64,000 nt of DNA from Tolypeutes matacus (taxonomy: Eukaryota > Chordata > Mammalia > Cingulata > Chlamyphoridae): contig JAKSZT010054335.1 in NCBI GenBank assembly GCA_026826555.1, positions 1,014,117-1,078,116 of the forward strand, in the 5' to 3' direction. The position numbers were made by a program, and so were the translations under genes. Below, piece by piece: positions 61,301 through 64,000 of the stretch; the stretch's first letter is position 1; each line of letters begins with the position of its first letter. The notes below the pieces were generated by a model. It searched no databases. It worked only from the letters and a program-made list of their open reading frames with translations, and was not told where the DNA came from.

Positions 61301-61949
61301 TTTAGCTTAAGATTGTCAGAACTTCTGTTTGGTTGAGGTTATGATTATGAATTCTTGAACGCTATTTTTTTTTTTACCCCTTTTGTCCAGAGACAATGCT
61401 AGTGCTGAAATAGTTTTGCTGCTCCTCACTTTATGTAGCGTATTTTCCTTTATGTCTTCTTTGCCAGAGGGCATAACTTTCAGGGACCTGGCTTACAGAC
61501 ACTTTCTCTGAGTTGGCCCAAAGTTTCTGCAGCCACTTGCATGATTGGGTTGCCAGGTATTGAGCCTGAAATTGCCAGGGGTCCTTTGCATAAATATTCA
61601 CACACAGAGAAGTACTACTTGCAACCTCACAGCTGTAAAAATAGTGCCACAGTAATATTGTAGCATGGCTTCCCCATACTCCAGTCCCCATGAGATGATG
61701 CAGTGAGGGTGGATGTCACCTGAGCTCACAGTGTCCCTGTACCGCTGGAGAGGAACTCCTAAATTATGAATCTGGGAGCTCGTACAGGAGCAAGTCCCTC
61801 CCACATACACATTGTGCACAGTTTTCCCTCTTATTGACATTTGGCATTAGTGTGGAACATTTGTTACAATTGATGAATCAGTATCATTAGAATGATATTG
61901 TTAACTAAAAGTAGTTCACATTAGGGTTCATTCTTTGTCGCATGGTTCT

Positions 61950-62300
61950 ATGGGTTTCTTAAAAATTTGTGTTGTGGTAACATATATGTGACATAAAATT
62001 TCCCATTTTAACCACTTTGAAGTATACAATTCAGTGGTATTGATTACATTCACAGCGTTGTGCTACCATCACCACCATCCATTACCAAAATTCTTCTATC
62101 ACCACCCCAAACAGAAAGTCTGTACCCGTTTCCCTCTGCCCCCTCCCTCCCTGATAACCTGTAATCTAGTTCCTGTCTCAATGAATTGGCATATTCTAGT
62201 TATTTCATATAAGTGAGATCACACAATATTTGCCCTTTTGTGTCTTGCTTATTTTACTTAATGTCTTCAAGGTTTGTCCATGTTGTGGCATGTAACAGAA
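61950..62300 (-). repeat. Old L1 3' UTR, antisense
   Basis: 'aagtatacaattcagtggta', 'gtgctaccatcaccaccatc', 'gataacctgtaatctagttc' and 'tttgtccatgttgtggcatg' are in the order of the antisense old-L1 3' region. Confidence 0.75.
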
Positions 62301-62392
62301 CTTCACTTGAGAGAGTGCTAGTGTTATTCTGCCAGTCCTCTCTTAAGAATGGAGGGAAAAGTCTCTACTCTGGAATGTAAGCATTTGGCTCC

Positions 62393-62899
62393 TGTATTAG
62401 TCAGCCAAAGGGGTGCTGATGCAAAGTACCAGAAATCTGTTGGCTTTTAAAAAGGATGTTTATTTGGGGTAGAAGCTTACAGATACAAAGATTCCAACTC
62501 AAGGTTGCTTTCTCACAAAAGTCAGTTGCCACGTGTTGAAGCAAAATCGTCACTGATCTCTGCCTGGTCTCTCCTTTTCCTCCAGGCTTCCAGTCCTCTC
62601 TCTCTCCTGGTTAGGGCTCATCTCTCCCCAGGGCCTCAGGATCAAACATGACAAAGTTCTCTCCTCTGTGTCCTCTTGATTTAGTGTCCATTTATATAGG
62701 CCCACCAAGAGGGCGGGGACTCAACCTGAGCCACACCTTACTGATGTAGCCCAATCAGAAGCCCTAAATGATTTTATCAAGTAAACTTAAATCCTTTGAT
62801 TTTAATGCAATCAAAGGGTAGCACACCCAGAGGAATAGATTAATTTACAAACCTAATCTTTCTCTTTATGGGATTCATAAATAATCTCAAACTGCCACA
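62393..62899 (-). mobile_element. Solo LTR (lineage-specific, ERVL/MaLR-like)
   Basis: 507 bp with intact ends, tgtattagtc on the left and actgccaca on the right (TG...CA in LTR sense). It has a perfect 5-bp target duplication gctcc (62388-62392, 62900-62904). It is the same family as 10287-11439 in the other orientation. Confidence 0.9.
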
Positions 62900-63344
62900 G
62901 CTCCCGGGAGATAAGAGCAGGTTTATCACCCTTTGAATAGTAGATGCCTCCAGGGGGAGGGAGGGGAGAGACAAGTGTCTCCAGAGCCACCACTCTTAGA
63001 ATATGAAGAGAAATAGCTCTTTATTGCTGGGAAGGCCTAGCCTGTCCAACAACACTGAGAAATTCAGAGATGATCGTCTTACAGTACCTGGTAGGCAGGT
63101 GGCCTTAGGGCAGTAAGAGCCTGGAGTCTTTCTTACATTTCCAGGATTCCTGCTCCTGCTTTGTGCATTGCCCCTGGGTTCTCCCCTTACTTCCTTGCAG
63201 TCTCAGCTGTGTATTCAAAAGGAAGTTGAAAATATTCAGCCCATGATCTTGAGGTGTTTTGCAGTAGGAAGGTTGCTTAATACCTAGTCCATTAATATTG
63301 CCCAAAATGGAAACCCCCTTTATGTTTTGGGCTGAGATATAGTG

Positions 63345-63916
63345 CAAAAGGTATAGGACTTGATGAGGATATGGAGAAATAGGAACCCTTGTACACTGTT
63401 GATGGGAACGTAAGATAGTACAGCTACTGTAGAAAACAGTTGGTTGTTCCTCGGAAAGTTAAGTACAGAATTACCGTAGGACCTGCAATCCCACTGCTTG
63501 GTATATATCCAAAAGATTTGAAAGCAGGGACTCCAACAGATATATGCACACCTATGTTCATAGTGCCTGCCATTATTCACAATTGCCAAAAGGTAGAAGC
63601 AACCCAAGTGTCCATCAACAGATGAATAGATAAACAAAATGTGGTGTATCCAGACAATGAAATATTATTTAGCTGTAACAAGTAATGAAGTTCTGATACA
63701 TGCAACAACATGGATGAACCTTGAAAACACCACGTTGAGTGAAGTGAACCAGACACAAAAGGACAACTGTATGATCTCAGTGATATAAAATAAGTAGAAT
63801 AAGAAAATTCATAGAGTCAGAAACTGGAATGCAGGCTAGCAAGGGGCTAGGACAAGGGTGGGAATGGGGAGTTAGTGCTTAATGGGTACAGGATTTCTGT
63901 TTGGGGTGATGGAAAA
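63345..63916 (+). mobile_element. Old L1 3' fragment
   Basis: 'gatgaggatatggagaaata', 'cccaagtgtccatcaacaga tgaatagata' and 'agacacaaaaggacaactgt' are the ORF2 end and 3' UTR of an older L1. Confidence 0.85.
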
Positions 63917-64000
63917 GTTTTTTTTTTTTTTTTCCTTTTTTTCTTAAAGATTTATTTATTTACTTTATCCATTTTAAGCCCCCCCTTCCCCATTTGCTGT
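63917..64000 (-). mobile_element. SINE tail, antisense, cut by the right edge
   Basis: Poly(T), then 'agatttatttatttac' and 'ccccttccccatttgctgt', identical in order to the tail of the dimeric SINEs at 4021 and 10309. Confidence 0.85.

Larger units (their letters stand above)
46195..64000 (+). other. KIF9: KIF9 intron (5' part; continues beyond the right edge)
   Basis: After the donor following 46194 I looked for the next motor exon (switch I with SSRSH) and did not find it. The remaining 17.8 kb therefore appears to be one intron, dominated by L1s, an old LINE remnant, an MLT1-type LTR and several SINEs. In these stretches I see nothing classifiable: 46200-46490, 47400-48330, 61300-61950 and 62905-63340. 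Confidence 0.7.

Noticed and set aside
46195..64000. Search for the KIF9 switch I exon
   Set aside because: No segment encoding the SSRSH motif with flanking splice sites was seen; it probably lies beyond the window.

Overview
This window is nuclear DNA from a placental mammal, most likely a xenarthran and best matched to an armadillo. The evidence is very many copies of a tRNA-derived SINE with the A/B-box sequences and (A)n or (TAAA)n tails that I recognise from memory as the DAS (Dasypus) family. They sit beside a young, species-group-specific L1 lineage and the usual older placental repeats (MIR, L2, MLT1-type LTRs, MER5A). The species call is inference.

Two protein-coding genes are present, arranged head to head around a CpG-rich promoter at about 33.9-34.9 kb. 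KLHL18 (minus strand) contributes only its first coding exon (34061-34189, 43 codons). Everything from 34060 down to base 1 is then its first intron, and I found no further KLHL18 exon there. KIF9 (plus strand) contributes a probable non-coding exon 1 ending at 34678 and four coding exons (39767-39864, 41453-41618, 43419-43525, 45970-46194). These encode residues 1-197, the N-terminal half of the kinesin motor including the P-loop. The rest of KIF9 lies beyond the right edge. The same head-to-head pair is known in human 3p21.31.

Layout: 1-3.9 kb, 3' part of a young L1; 3.9-12.6 kb, intron with SINEs, MIR and a solo LTR; 12.6-18.5 kb, an old L1 riddled with SINE and young-L1 insertions; 18.5-33.8 kb, mostly unique intron with L2/MIR, one antisense LTR and a 5'-truncated L1; 33.9-34.9 kb, bidirectional promoter; 34.7-46.2 kb, KIF9 5' exons and introns; 46.2-64 kb, one long KIF9 intron holding an MLT1 LTR, a retroposed unidentified transcript, a near-full-length L1 broken by five insertion events, a second truncated L1 and a solo LTR.

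I see no previously undescribed gene system. The most interesting items are the ciliary-type X-box in the shared promoter, an endogenous-retrovirus RNA that seems to have been retroposed by L1 machinery into an L1, an L1 with a probable 3' transduction, a retroposed transcript of unknown origin, a double SINE insertion at a single target site, and SINEs built from two tRNA-like units.
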